Shown piece by piece: positions 55,008 to 63,415 of a DNA stretch of 64,000 bases; the first letter of the stretch is position 1, and every line of letters starts with the position of its first letter. Under the pieces are notes generated by a model. It was not told where the DNA came from, made no database searches, and saw nothing but the letters and a program-made list of their open reading frames with translations. Both the position numbers and the translations under genes were made by a program. This DNA comes from Deltaproteobacteria bacterium (GTDB taxonomy: Bacteria > Myxococcota_A > Polyangia > Haliangiales > Haliangiaceae): NCBI GenBank assembly GCA_020630875.1, contig JAHDIH010000009.1, forward strand, positions 1 to 64,000, read 5' to 3'.

Positions 55008-56300
55008 ATGATGACTCATAAACTAATGTCGATGATTATCTTGTCCCTTTCCTTCGCAGCGTGCACCGAAGATCCGCCAGCGGAAAAAGTAGGAGACGCA
55101 GATGGTGATGGGTATGCGGCAGATGTTGACTGCAGAGACTTTGACCGATTTACCTACCCAGGAGCGATTGAGCCCTGCGACAACATCGATAACGACTGCG
55201 ACGGCCTAATCGACGAAGACTTCGACCACGACCAAGATGGCTTCTCATCTTGCAGTGGGGACTGTTCCGACAACAACCCAGAAATTAACCCTCAAGCAAG
55301 TGATGTTGTAAACGGCCTTGACGACGATTGCGACGGAATCGTCGACAATAACAACGATCAGTTCGACGATGACGGCGATGGTTACACAGAGCAACAAGGC
55401 GACTGCAACGACAACATCAACAATGGCGGCGCCTATATTGGTCCCCGCTCTATCGAAATCCAAGTCGATGAACTTGGCGCCCCAGAACTAGTGGACAACG
55501 ATTGCGACGGACAAATAGACGAAGCTTCGAACCTTACATGCTGCTTCCAAGCCGGCGTGCAAGTCCCAGACGAGTTTGAACTAGGGCAATTTGGAGTCTA
55601 TTTAGACGAATTTGGTTGGGGCAACGGAGACATGCGCTCCCATGACGTCGTGTCGTCTTTTGGAGATAGTATTACGCCAACAGATGGCAATCGGATGATC
55701 GTGTTATCAACGGGCCTCGCCACAAGCGGAGCAAACGTCGAGCGCGAACCTGGCACGGACTTTGGAGATGCCTACGACCACCACTTTCCACTGCTTCGGT
55801 CTGGCTGCAGTCTGGACGACCCAGACGAAGTTAACGACATTTCCGAGTTTGTGATCGAAACTGACGCCCCCACCAACGCGTTCGGTGTTGCATTCGATTT
55901 CTACTACATGACATCGCACTTTGCTGAGTACGTTTGCACCCCCAACGAAGATACGTTCTCGACCATCGTGGAGTCAGGCAGCATAGCGAACAACGTGATT
56001 GTAGACTCGCAAGGCAATTACGGAAATCACAACTACGAACACATCACCGTCTGCGATTCGAGCTTGAGTCCTTCGTGCATGGGCGACAGCGAACTCGCTG
56101 GAACGGGATACGAGGGGGGGGTTGGCGGTGGTACCGGCTGGCTGCACACGACGTTCCCCATCAGCCCTGGAGCGAAAACCACCATCCGTTTCCAGGTTTA
56201 CGAAGAGATAGATGGAAACAACGATAGCACGGTGCTAATCGACAATTTCCGCTGGATACTGCAAGACAATGTCACGACATCTACAACCGTAATCCCATGA
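55008..56300 (+). CDS. MopE-like calcium-binding lipoprotein with choice-of-anchor-L-like domain
   Basis: The 430-residue exported protein has a lipobox (LSFAAC). Residues 25-180 hold four MopE-type repeats: CDNIDNDCDGLIDED, GLDDDCDGIVDN, DGDGYTEQQGDCND and VDNDCDGQIDEA, Asp/Cys calcium motifs of Myxococcota surface proteins. The C-terminal 240 residues resemble the choice-of-anchor L domain (VLSTGLATSGAN, EPGTDFGD, then FGVAFDFYYMTSHF), a beta-rich adhesion-like module. It probably sits on the cell surface. The next small gene overlaps its stop by ATGA. Confidence 0.8.
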   Translation: MMTHKLMSMIILSLSFAACTEDPPAEKVGDADGDGYAADVDCRDFDRFTYPGAIEPCDNIDNDCDGLIDEDFDHDQDGFSSCSGDCSDNNPEINPQASDVVNGLDDDCDGIVDNNNDQFDDDGDGYTEQQGDCNDNINNGGAYIGPRSIEIQVDELGAPELVDNDCDGQIDEASNLTCCFQAGVQVPDEFELGQFGVYLDEFGWGNGDMRSHDVVSSFGDSITPTDGNRMIVLSTGLATSGANVEREPGTDFGDAYDHHFPLLRSGCSLDDPDEVNDISEFVIETDAPTNAFGVAFDFYYMTSHFAEYVCTPNEDTFSTIVESGSIANNVIVDSQGNYGNHNYEHITVCDSSLSPSCMGDSELAGTGYEGGVGGGTGWLHTTFPISPGAKTTIRFQVYEEIDGNNDSTVLIDNFRWILQDNVTTSTTVIP

Positions 56301-56509
56301 ACTTCCCGCCTTTTTTGAACCTAATATTAGGCCCCCTGTTTGTTTTGTTTGGGGTATTTCGAATCAATCTCGGTCGGAAAGTAACGCCATTGCTGAAAGA
56401 GCAAGGTGGCATGCGCGGGCAGCCCAAACTCAATCAATACTTTGTTGGGACTATCTACATAGCGGCTGGCCTATTTGTAATCTATCTAGCTGCGTCTCAC
56501 TATTTATAG
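56297..56509 (+). CDS. Small two-helix membrane protein, 70 aa
   Basis: The peptide has two hydrophobic helices (LNLILGPLFVLFGVF and VGTIYIAAGLFVIYLAA) with a basic middle (RINLGRKVTPLLKEQGG). Its ATG overlaps the stop of the MopE-like gene, which supports it being real and co-translated. The 3' end overlaps the convergent cyclic-nucleotide-domain gene by 6 bp. No family recognised. Confidence 0.6.
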   Translation: MNFPPFLNLILGPLFVLFGVFRINLGRKVTPLLKEQGGMRGQPKLNQYFVGTIYIAAGLFVIYLAASHYL

Positions 56510-57784
56510 TAGCGCAGCACCATCGTTACTAAGTAGTTGCTGCCTGCGATCGTCTGCGAGTTCGTTGATAAACAGCATTACTTGCGGATGCATCATCACC
56601 ATTTCTCTAAAGGTTTGAGCCTCCATTTTAAGCAAAAGCCCCCTTCCTTGCGCTACTACCGAAGCTGTAGCCACATCACTTTCCATCAGCGATATTTCTC
56701 CAAAAATATCCCCTGCGCTGAGCCCCGCAACCACTATATCATCTCGGACAACCGCCATTTTGCCGCAAAGCACAACGTAGAGGCCACCGGAGTGATAGCC
56801 TGCCGATACGATTGCTTGGCCTTCCTTGGCATCAATGCACTTGAACGCTTTTGCAAGGTCTTGCCTTTGCGACACGGGGAACTGCTTAAACAGTGGGTTT
56901 ACTACCATAAGCCTGTGGGTCATGCGTAACCGCAAAAACTGCAGCAGCCTTGTCACCACTCTTGCATCCTCCCTACCGGCAGCGAGAAGGGGCGCACTTG
57001 GAATCTTGAAAAGTTGTGCGCCCTGCTCTCCAGCCGTCACTTTGGCCGTCCTCAGCTGGTTGGTTAAGAGTGAAACTTCTCCGAAGAACTCTCCTTCTTT
57101 AAGTTCTGCCAGTTTGCTTCCGCCCGAAGATACAACGACGCTCCCCTCAATAATTACGAACAAGCTGTCTCCATGAGAAGACTCATCGAAAACCAAAGAG
57201 CCTCGCGCAAACTCAGAACACTCACTTTCCGCAACCACCGCCTCCAAGAATCCGGCTCCTAAACCGCGAAACAGTACAGAGTTTTCTAATGCTTGCTTTC
57301 CCTCTTCGGTGGCGCCGGCAGAAACCACATCGATTTCATCAATCTCTAGCTCGATCTCGCCGTCTTCAGTGGCAATCACCATGTCTACAAGAGTCGTTGA
57401 TGAGGAAGAGCTGGTTAGCTTTTTCTTCTGAGCAATCTCATCATCTGACGGCAATCCCCGCTCCTGATTGAGTCGCTTAAGTTTGTCGGCAATAGACGGA
57501 TGCTCAGGATCTAACTGTAAGATAAGCTTGCAGGCTGCTGCAGCCTTAATTAGAAATCCAGCCGCGAGGTACGCATCTGCCGCTCCCTCATACGCTTCGA
57601 TCGCTTGCGATTGCTTGCCCAATCTTCGGTAGATATCACCGATTCGCTTGGGCCAAGCCGCATTCTTTGGGTCGATACTCGCTAACTTTTCATACCCAAT
57701 GACGGCTTTGGCGAGCTTTCCCTTTTTAAATAGTTCATCGCTGTTTCGCCGAAGTTTCGACGTGTCTGCCTTAACCTTCCCCAC
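56504..57784 (-). CDS. TPR plus double cyclic-nucleotide-binding-domain protein
   Basis: The 426-residue cytoplasmic protein begins with TPR-like helices (about residues 10-110; YEKLASIDPKNAAWPKRIGD and YRRLGKQSQAIEAYEGAADA). Two cNMP-binding beta-roll domains follow, one at about 170-280 with GEFFGEVSLLTNQLRTAKV and one at about 300-410 with GDIFGEISLMESDVATASV. In both, the Arg that contacts the cyclic-nucleotide phosphate is replaced or unclear (QLRTAKV, DVATASV), so ligand binding is uncertain. No DNA-binding domain or kinase is attached. Proteins of this kind are common in Myxococcota and may act as assembly or regulatory adaptors. Confidence 0.82.
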   Translation of the reverse strand: MGKVKADTSKLRRNSDELFKKGKLAKAVIGYEKLASIDPKNAAWPKRIGDIYRRLGKQSQAIEAYEGAADAYLAAGFLIKAAAACKLILQLDPEHPSIADKLKRLNQERGLPSDDEIAQKKKLTSSSSSTTLVDMVIATEDGEIELEIDEIDVVSAGATEEGKQALENSVLFRGLGAGFLEAVVAESECSEFARGSLVFDESSHGDSLFVIIEGSVVVSSGGSKLAELKEGEFFGEVSLLTNQLRTAKVTAGEQGAQLFKIPSAPLLAAGREDARVVTRLLQFLRLRMTHRLMVVNPLFKQFPVSQRQDLAKAFKCIDAKEGQAIVSAGYHSGGLYVVLCGKMAVVRDDIVVAGLSAGDIFGEISLMESDVATASVVAQGRGLLLKMEAQTFREMVMMHPQVMLFINELADDRRQQLLSNDGAALL

Positions 57785-57799
57785 ATTAAAATTGTACCC

Positions 57800-58693
57800 T
57801 CAATCATGAGTCGCTACTAGCTTTAGGTAGTTATTGTATCCTTCTAATAACGCGCGGGTTACCGTACCTACCTTTCCATCCGCCACTAAAGAACCATCGA
57901 CCTTAGTAATTGGCAACAGGCCTCTGATGGAGCTGGTAATGAAAATCTCGTCAGCTCCCCGCACATCGTCTGGATGAAGTGGCTGTTCCGTAACTTCGAT
58001 GTTCAACGACTTAGCAATTTGCATTATTCTCATTCGGGTAATTCCAGGCAGCAGCCCAGCCGACTTAGGAGGAGTGACTACCTTTCCCTTCCGCGACACA
58101 AAGACGTTGGAGCTAGCTCCTTCTGCGACAAACCCTTCTTTATTCAAGCGAAGGGCTTCGTGGGCCCCCTGCTGCTTTGCTTCACGCAACGCCATGATGT
58201 TGCTGAGGTAGTTACCTGACTTAACGCTCGGATCCATTGCCACCTTCGGAGTAACTTGCACCCCCACGATACGAAGTTCTGCTCCGGAGTGATAAAGCTC
58301 GGCCGGGGGCAACGTCAGCGGCTTTACAATCACGATGAGTGATGACGTTCCGGCCAGCCCCATATCGAGCCCTATCTCGGAAGAACCTCGCGTTACTACG
58401 ATTCGTATGTAAGAGTCCTCATTACCAGCTGCTGCTAGTACAGCTGCCAGGTGCCTGCGAATGACATCACTGGCTGGGGTGGTAATGAAAACGGCATCCC
58501 CGGAACGAGAAAGACGCTCCAGGTGCGGCGCCAGATCCACAGGCCTGCCCCCTGAGGTTCGCAAGACCTCGTAAACGCTATCGCCGTAGAGAAAGCCACG
58601 ATCAAAAACGGAAATGGTAGCGTCCTGACGATCTACAATTTTTCCATCGATAAAGACTTTTGTAGGCACCCCAGGAGTATATCGAAAATTCAT
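57800..58693 (-). CDS. Class IV aminotransferase (branched-chain or D-amino-acid type)
   Basis: The 297-residue PLP enzyme has the fold-type-IV blocks FDRGFLYGDSVYEVLRT, LERLSRSGDAV, the catalytic Lys in VKSGNYLSNIMAL, GFVAEGASSNVF and LLPGITRMRIM. This matches the IlvE / D-alanine aminotransferase / aminodeoxychorismate lyase superfamily; which activity it has cannot be told. It starts with ATG at 58693, only 37 bp from the likely ATG of the divergent histone-like gene at 58731, so the two promoters must overlap the opposite reading frames. Confidence 0.88.
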   Translation of the reverse strand: MNFRYTPGVPTKVFIDGKIVDRQDATISVFDRGFLYGDSVYEVLRTSGGRPVDLAPHLERLSRSGDAVFITTPASDVIRRHLAAVLAAAGNEDSYIRIVVTRGSSEIGLDMGLAGTSSLIVIVKPLTLPPAELYHSGAELRIVGVQVTPKVAMDPSVKSGNYLSNIMALREAKQQGAHEALRLNKEGFVAEGASSNVFVSRKGKVVTPPKSAGLLPGITRMRIMQIAKSLNIEVTEQPLHPDDVRGADEIFITSSIRGLLPITKVDGSLVADGKVGTVTRALLEGYNNYLKLVATHD

Positions 58694-58730
58694 GGTTGCT
58701 TACACTGACGCACCGCGCTATAAAGCAATT

Positions 58731-59123
58731 ATGTCCGATTTGATCAATTCTATTTCAGTCAGCAGCATTCGCTCACGCGTTGCTAGCGTTACCAATCGCT
58801 TCGAAAACACGTTCATAGCGCCAATCCAATCGTTGGTGCGCGATAATGTTAGTGAGAGCGAAATTAGCCTACAACAAGAGTTAGCTGCTTTGCGGGTGCA
58901 AATATCAATTTTGACCGAAAGGGTTTCGACGCTTGAGAAACAAATCCCTGCTAAAAAGACTAAAAAGCGAGCCAGCACAAAAACCGCTGTTGCTGCCAAG
59001 AAAGTCGTTAAAAAAGCGGCTAAAAAAGCGACCAAAAAGACCTCTGCAAAGAAGATAACTAAGAAAGTTACTAAAAAGGCAAGCGGCAAGAAGGCTCCTG
59101 CTAAAAAGAAACGAAAGAGCTAA
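58731..59123 (+). CDS. Coiled-coil protein with histone-H1-like Lys/Ala-rich tail
   Basis: The N-terminal 75 residues are helical, ending in a coiled coil (ELAALRVQISILTERVSTLE). The tail of about 55 residues is built of repeated KKxxKKAxKK blocks with Ala, Ser and Thr, as in bacterial histone-H1-like proteins and AlgP. Such tails bind DNA non-specifically. I use ATG 58731; a start at 58692 would overlap the divergent aminotransferase gene start. The coiled coil suggests oligomers, perhaps bridging DNA; this is inference. Confidence 0.72.
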   Translation: MSDLINSISVSSIRSRVASVTNRFENTFIAPIQSLVRDNVSESEISLQQELAALRVQISILTERVSTLEKQIPAKKTKKRASTKTAVAAKKVVKKAAKKATKKTSAKKITKKVTKKASGKKAPAKKKRKS

Positions 59124-59126
59124 CTG

Positions 59127-59822
59127 TTATTTCCCAAGTCGCAACTTCCAAACCAGCGACAGTGCTTCTTTGGCGATGCCTCCCGTCATCTTTGAGCTGC
59201 CGAGTTCCCGGTCCGCAAAGATGATGGGATGCTCGTAAAACCGCGCCCCGGATTGATGGGCTCGGTACTTGAGCTCAATCTGAAAACCGAAACCTTTGGC
59301 AGCAATCAATTCCAAAGGAAGCTTTCGGAGAAAATCACACCGCCATCCGACGAAACCAGCGGTTAAGTCGTTAACTGGCACGCCTAGCACCGCACGAGCG
59401 TAGAGCCCGCCCCCGCGGCTCAAAACCCGTCGTAGTAACGGCCAATTCTCAGTCCCTCCACCTTTGACGTACCGCGATCCAATGGCCGCATCATGAGACT
59501 CTAGCGCGCGAGCCAACGCAGGTAGATGAATAGGATCGTGACTGAAGTCAGCGTCCATCTGAATGATGTAGTCGTAGTCTCTCTTCAGCGCCCACTCAAA
59601 GCCAGCAAGGTAAGCCCCGCCCAGACCATCTTTCGTCGTTCGATGGATCACCGATACTTTGTCGCTGCAAAGTTCATCGACTCGTTTTCCGGTTCCGTCA
59701 GGAGAATTATCATCGACAATCAATAATTCGCTGTCTGACAATGCAGCCGGGAAATCGGAACAAACCGCATCGATATTCTCAATTTCGTTGTAGGTAGGAA
59801 CAATAAGCAGCGTCTTGGGCAC
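59127..59822 (-). CDS. Polyprenol-phosphate mannosyltransferase (DPM1-type GT2)
   Basis: The 231-residue glycosyltransferase starts LLIVPTYNEIENID, has LIVDDNSPDGTGKRVDEL and the catalytic DADFSHDP, and later LTAGFVGWRCDFLRKL and ELKYRAHQSG, all typical of Dpm1 and polyprenol-phosphate mannose synthases. It transfers mannose or a related sugar from a nucleotide sugar to a polyprenyl phosphate at the inner face of the membrane. It has no membrane helix of its own. The stop lies 3 bp from the convergent histone-like gene's stop. Confidence 0.9.
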   Translation of the reverse strand: MPKTLLIVPTYNEIENIDAVCSDFPAALSDSELLIVDDNSPDGTGKRVDELCSDKVSVIHRTTKDGLGGAYLAGFEWALKRDYDYIIQMDADFSHDPIHLPALARALESHDAAIGSRYVKGGGTENWPLLRRVLSRGGGLYARAVLGVPVNDLTAGFVGWRCDFLRKLPLELIAAKGFGFQIELKYRAHQSGARFYEHPIIFADRELGSSKMTGGIAKEALSLVWKLRLGK

Positions 59823-59898
59823 GACGAATCTTCGCAGACCGGCGAGAAGGAGGTCAAGGACTACGTTTTCTCGTTTGCATGCGCTATAGTGGAGTAGA

Positions 59899-60510
59899 AT
59901 GCTGATCGTTACGGTACGCTACAAGACAAACGATGAATGCTGGGAAGCATTAAAAAAGATTCCTGCATTTTTTTGTCCGACCACAACGCAATTCAGCAAG
60001 GGAGACGAAATCGTAATAGAAATCGTCGCGCCAGCATTGCCCAACAAAGTAATGGCGCGCGCGGAAGTGATTGATTGGAGGGCGGCGCTGCCCCGCAACC
60101 GAGTTCGAGCAGGTGCCAACGTCGTTTTTTCCAGACGGGACCAAGCCAAAATTGCATTTGTGGTGGCGATGGTCTCTGGAGAGAAACAGGACGCTGTAAA
60201 ACGAAAACACAACCGTTTGCCAATTGAGGTCCCTACGCGCTATCGCACATCCGGCCAGCTTGAATGGACCGAATGCAGCCTCGTAGAACTGAGCGAAGGC
60301 GGCGGTTTACTGAAGACAGACAAGCCACTGGAGCTTGGGCAGTCGGTGTCTTTGGAAATTACGTTCCCACGAGCCGGTGCCCCCACCGCGCTCACCGCAA
60401 AAACGACGTACCACGCAGGCGCTAGTACCGGCGTACAGTTTGATACCCGCGATCAAATGGGAAGCCGCAGACTGAAAGAGATGGTACGTAGAGTGAGAGA
60501 CGGAGAATGA
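59899..60510 (+). CDS. PilZ-domain protein
   Basis: The 203-residue protein has two beta-rich halves. The C-terminal half (from about residue 100) carries the PilZ signature: KRKHNRLPIEVPTRYR (RxxxR) and VELSEGGGLL (standing for D/NxSxxG), the residues that clamp cyclic di-GMP. The N-terminal half (KGDEIVIEIVAPAL, then ARAEVIDWRAALPRNRVRAG) looks like a second, degenerate PilZ-like or YcgR-N-type domain. It would act as a c-di-GMP receptor in motility or surface behaviour. Its stop overlaps the start of the DciA-like gene (ATGA). Confidence 0.8.
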   Translation: MLIVTVRYKTNDECWEALKKIPAFFCPTTTQFSKGDEIVIEIVAPALPNKVMARAEVIDWRAALPRNRVRAGANVVFSRRDQAKIAFVVAMVSGEKQDAVKRKHNRLPIEVPTRYRTSGQLEWTECSLVELSEGGGLLKTDKPLELGQSVSLEITFPRAGAPTALTAKTTYHAGASTGVQFDTRDQMGSRRLKEMVRRVRDGE

Positions 60511-60848
60511 GTCAGAAAAAAGCGAAGAAACGATTCAAAGAGCAACGGCCACTTGCTGACGGAGTATCCCGCCTGCTGGACATCTACCACATGAGACGAA
60601 CCGTAGACGACCTCAGCCTTATCGAGTCGTGGCACGAAATCGTGGGGGAACGAATCGCAGGGTTCACAAAGCCCCTGGCAATAGACCAACATAGAATATT
60701 ACATGTAGAGGTCTCCGACAGCAGTTGGATGCATGAACTGTCGTTTTTGAAGCAGCCAATCATGGACGGCATTAACGATTACCGCGTAGCTCGAGACTCT
60801 CCCCCACTTCCCATTCGCTCCATACGATTCTTTTTGGATCGCTCCTAA
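60507..60848 (+). CDS. DUF721/DciA-like protein
   Basis: This 113-residue protein matches the DUF721 family: LIESWHEIVGERIAGFTKPLAI followed by LHVEVSDSSWMHELSFLKQ, the conserved helix-strand core. DciA proteins load or guide the replicative helicase in bacteria without DnaC. The N-terminus is very basic (SQKKAKKRFKEQR), fitting DNA contact. The start overlaps the PilZ stop, an unusual partner for a replication factor. Confidence 0.75.
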   Translation: MSQKKAKKRFKEQRPLADGVSRLLDIYHMRRTVDDLSLIESWHEIVGERIAGFTKPLAIDQHRILHVEVSDSSWMHELSFLKQPIMDGINDYRVARDSPPLPIRSIRFFLDRS

Positions 60849-60906
60849 AAATGGAAGTCGGCCGACAGACTAATTAGGCAGTAGTAAAAGGTCAGCAAAA
60901 AACAAT

Positions 60907-60945
60907 AGTGTTCAAAGCTATCAATTCAAATCTTGAACACTTTTT
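60907..60945 (+). terminator. Candidate terminator after the PilZ-dciA pair
   Basis: AGTGTTCAA and TTGAACACT form a 9-bp stem with a 17-base loop, followed by a T-run (TTTTT at 60941-60945). The stem is AT-rich and the loop long, so it is a moderate candidate. Confidence 0.45.
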
Positions 60946-60975
60946 AATTATTGCACACTTCGCCGTTTAAGTTTC

Positions 60976-61124
60976 AGGCGGTTACGTCCTCCTATCCACT
61001 GGCACAACCGTTGCATTACCCTATAGCGGTGGGAGGCTTGTCCAACGCCTTTCCCTGAGACAGTAGGCCTGAGATATCATTTATAGGCACCCCCAACAGC
61101 CGCGAAACGCTTGGCCTACTGTCT
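60976..61124. ncRNA. Candidate structured RNA (two adjacent hairpins)
   Basis: In the 289-bp gap between convergent genes two hairpins follow each other. The first (60976-61050) has a closing stem AGGCG(g)TT / AACGCCT and an inner stem CCTC-bulge-CCAC / GTGGGAGG. The second (61058-61124) has a perfect 12-bp stem AGACAGTAGGCC / GGCCTACTGTCT around a 43-base loop. No T-run follows on either strand and no open frame of note exists. Nested pairing of this kind is unlikely by chance. I do not recognise 6S RNA, SRP RNA or a known riboswitch. Strand unknown. Confidence 0.4.
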
Positions 61125-61137
61125 TAACCCACCAACT

Positions 61138-61761
61138 TTAGCGTGCGCCAATATTTCGAATGACCGCAAGTGCGCTTCTTCTGAGGCTAGGATTGTCCGC
61201 CCTTTTCCCGCCAATGGGTACTTCTGTGGTGAGCAGCCCTAATTTTGCTGACTTGACCAGAATTTCAGCTTCGAGTCCCAGCTGGTTGTTGGAAAGCCCT
61301 AAAGCAACGAGTCCCGCAAAACGAATGGCAACATGATGCGCCAGCGCAGAATATCGCACGCGGTACAGCAGTTGAATCGATCGCAACACGGCTCGCTCTT
61401 TGGGACTCAGTGAGCTAGGCACCCCAATCGCGAGCTCGCTGCGTTCCCTTAGTAACGTCGCCGTAAGCTTCTCGCAAGAGGTAGAAGAAGCTAGCCCGCT
61501 CGACGTCGCCAACACCACCAATGCCGGAGGTTTTGGCAACGATTGCAGATGCGCAATGGCTCCCCGGACGCCACTGAGTTTTCCGTGCCTCGGTAACACA
61601 AGTGCTCCTTGATCTCGTGCGATCTGCAAACTTGCCGAGTGAGCATCTCCGGACGGCGCGACAATTACGCTTCTGTACCCGTGATTACCGAGAAAGAATC
61701 GGCTGCATTCACCAGGTGACCCAGGCCGGGAAAGGATCACGTCGTATCGGTCATCTGCCAC
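61138..61761 (-). CDS. Degenerate GT2-like protein, probably non-catalytic
   Basis: The 207-residue protein resembles family-2 glycosyltransferases of the polyprenol-phosphate type: GALVLPRHGKLSGVRGAIAH corresponds to the sugar-nucleotide region, and LEAEILVKSAKLGLLTTEVP to the conserved C-terminal block. The position where active enzymes have the DxD metal site reads VVLATSSGLASS with no acidic residue, and the N-terminal PTYNE motif is absent. It may be a pseudo-enzyme or regulatory subunit of the mannosyltransferase encoded 1.3 kb away. It has no membrane helix. The homology is weak and from pattern only. Confidence 0.45.
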   Translation of the reverse strand: MADDRYDVILSRPGSPGECSRFFLGNHGYRSVIVAPSGDAHSASLQIARDQGALVLPRHGKLSGVRGAIAHLQSLPKPPALVVLATSSGLASSTSCEKLTATLLRERSELAIGVPSSLSPKERAVLRSIQLLYRVRYSALAHHVAIRFAGLVALGLSNNQLGLEAEILVKSAKLGLLTTEVPIGGKRADNPSLRRSALAVIRNIGAR

Positions 61762-61847
61762 GTCAGTAGTATCGCGCGGCTGTTGTTTCTAAGTCAAATT
61801 TGCGAATCTTGCTGGCGAAATTGCCTCCTCTGTGGTCAGGTTCCACC

Positions 61848-62885
61848 ATGGCTATTTCTTACAAAGATGCAGGCGTTGACGTAGAAGAAGGAAATGCTTT
61901 CGTAAAAAAGATTGCGTCCGTTGCCGCATCCACTCATTCGGCGCATGTGCTAACGGGACTTGGAGGATTTTCCGGACTTTTTGAGATTCCTGCTGGTTAC
62001 CGACAACCCGTTCTTGTGTCAGGAACCGATGGCGTTGGTACGAAGCTTAAGCTGTGCACCGAGCATAATACGCACGAAGTAGCCGGAATCGATTTGGTAG
62101 CGATGGTGGTAAACGACATTGCGGTTTGCGGAGCCAAACCTTTGTTCTTCCTCGATTACTTCGCATCGGGAAAGCTTGAGTCCGATGTAGCGGCGCGTGT
62201 GGTTTCTGGAATCGCACAAGCTTGCAAAGAATCAGAGTGCAGCCTCGTTGGTGGCGAAACCGCCGAAATGCCGGGGATGTACCAACAGGGTGATTACGAC
62301 GTCGCTGGTTTTGCAGTAGGCATCGTCGAAAAAGAAGACATTCGTAGTGGCGACAACCTTCGTGAAGGAGATGTGCTAATCGGCCTCGCATCTTCGGGGG
62401 TTCACAGCAACGGTTTCTCGTTGGTTCGAAAACTTTTAGAGGTTAACAAAATCAAACTTACGGACGCGGTGCCATTCTCAAACGAAACCGTTGCAGAGGC
62501 CCTTCTAAAACCTACGAAGCTTTACTCTAGCCCCATGCAAAAACTCGACCGCAATGAATTTGTAGCAGCAGCCCACATCACGGGCGGTGGGATCGTCGAA
62601 AACGTTCCAAGGTTTCTGCCTGGCAATGGCCTCAGCGCAGAGATCAACACAGCGGCTATCTCAGTTCCTCCGCTTTTCAAATGGCTGCAGTCTTTGGGAG
62701 TTACGCCTGAACAAATGGCGCTAACATTTAACTTAGGAACAGGCATGGTCATCGCTTGCAGGCCGGATGCCGTTAACTCAGCGATGGAGAAACTTGCCGA
62801 ACTCACCCCTTCTGTGATTGGCAAGATCACCAATAGAAAGTCAGAGCCCCTCGTTTGGAGCGCCCCATGCGCATCGCTGTTTTAA
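61848..62885 (+). CDS. purM: Phosphoribosylformylglycinamidine cyclo-ligase
   Basis: PurM makes aminoimidazole ribotide, step 5 of purine synthesis. The sequence shows SYKDAGVDVEEGNAFV at the start, GFSGLFEIPAGYRQPVLVSG, GTDGVGTKLKLC (ATP/substrate loop), GGETAEMPGMYQQGDYDVAG and HITGGGIVENVPRFLP. I use ATG 61848; a TTG at 61800 adds 16 residues before the conserved start and has no support. The length of 345 residues is normal. The purN gene begins inside its last codons. Confidence 0.97.
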   Translation: MAISYKDAGVDVEEGNAFVKKIASVAASTHSAHVLTGLGGFSGLFEIPAGYRQPVLVSGTDGVGTKLKLCTEHNTHEVAGIDLVAMVVNDIAVCGAKPLFFLDYFASGKLESDVAARVVSGIAQACKESECSLVGGETAEMPGMYQQGDYDVAGFAVGIVEKEDIRSGDNLREGDVLIGLASSGVHSNGFSLVRKLLEVNKIKLTDAVPFSNETVAEALLKPTKLYSSPMQKLDRNEFVAAAHITGGGIVENVPRFLPGNGLSAEINTAAISVPPLFKWLQSLGVTPEQMALTFNLGTGMVIACRPDAVNSAMEKLAELTPSVIGKITNRKSEPLVWSAPCASLF

Positions 62886-63415
62886 TATCAGGAAAAGGAA
62901 GCAACTTAAGTTCTGTCGTCGAAGCTCAGAAGGCTGGACAGTTGGGCTCAGCAACCGTCGAAGTGGTCATCGCTGACAAACATTGCAGCGGCCTTCTGGT
63001 CGCAACCAACGAAGGTATTCCAACGGTGGTTGCCGACTCAGATCGCAACATTGTAATCGAAGAAACGTTAACCCAGTATGGAATTGAGTTAGTCGTGTGT
63101 GCTGGATTTATGCGAATTCTGCCGAAGCAGCTCGTTTGCGATCGAGATTGGCAGGTCATTAACATTCACCCATCTCTTTTGCCTTTACATCCGGGACTGC
63201 GTGCAGTGGAGCAAGCCCTGGCAGATGGCTCGACTAAGACTGGTTGCACGGTCCACTACGTTGACGAATTCATCGATCACGGTCAAACCATCGCACAAGT
63301 GGAAGTTCCAATTCAGGAAAGCGACACCCCTGAAACGTTGCACGTCCGCATCCAGAAAGAGGAACACCAACTTCTTCCTCTGGTTATTAAGCAGCTCGCG
63401 TTACGTCGACAGTAG
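62867..63415 (+). CDS. purN: Phosphoribosylglycinamide formyltransferase
   Basis: PurN uses 10-formyl-THF to formylate GAR in purine synthesis. Signatures: RIAVLISGKGSNLSSVVEA at the N-terminus, VCAGFMRILPKQL, the catalytic INIHPSLLPLHPGL (Asn-His) and GCTVHYVDEFIDHGQTIAQ (Asp). I use ATG 62867, which overlaps the purM end by 19 bp; a TTG at 62855 adds four residues. Its 3' end overlaps the convergent phosphoesterase gene by 29 bp. Confidence 0.96.
   Translation: MRIAVLISGKGSNLSSVVEAQKAGQLGSATVEVVIADKHCSGLLVATNEGIPTVVADSDRNIVIEETLTQYGIELVVCAGFMRILPKQLVCDRDWQVINIHPSLLPLHPGLRAVEQALADGSTKTGCTVHYVDEFIDHGQTIAQVEVPIQESDTPETLHVRIQKEEHQLLPLVIKQLALRRQ

Noticed and set aside
60849-61137. 6S RNA, SRP RNA or tRNA-like gene in the gap
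   Set aside because: The two-hairpin layout lacks the long central bubble of 6S RNA, and I see no SRP or tRNA signature; listed only as an unclassified candidate.
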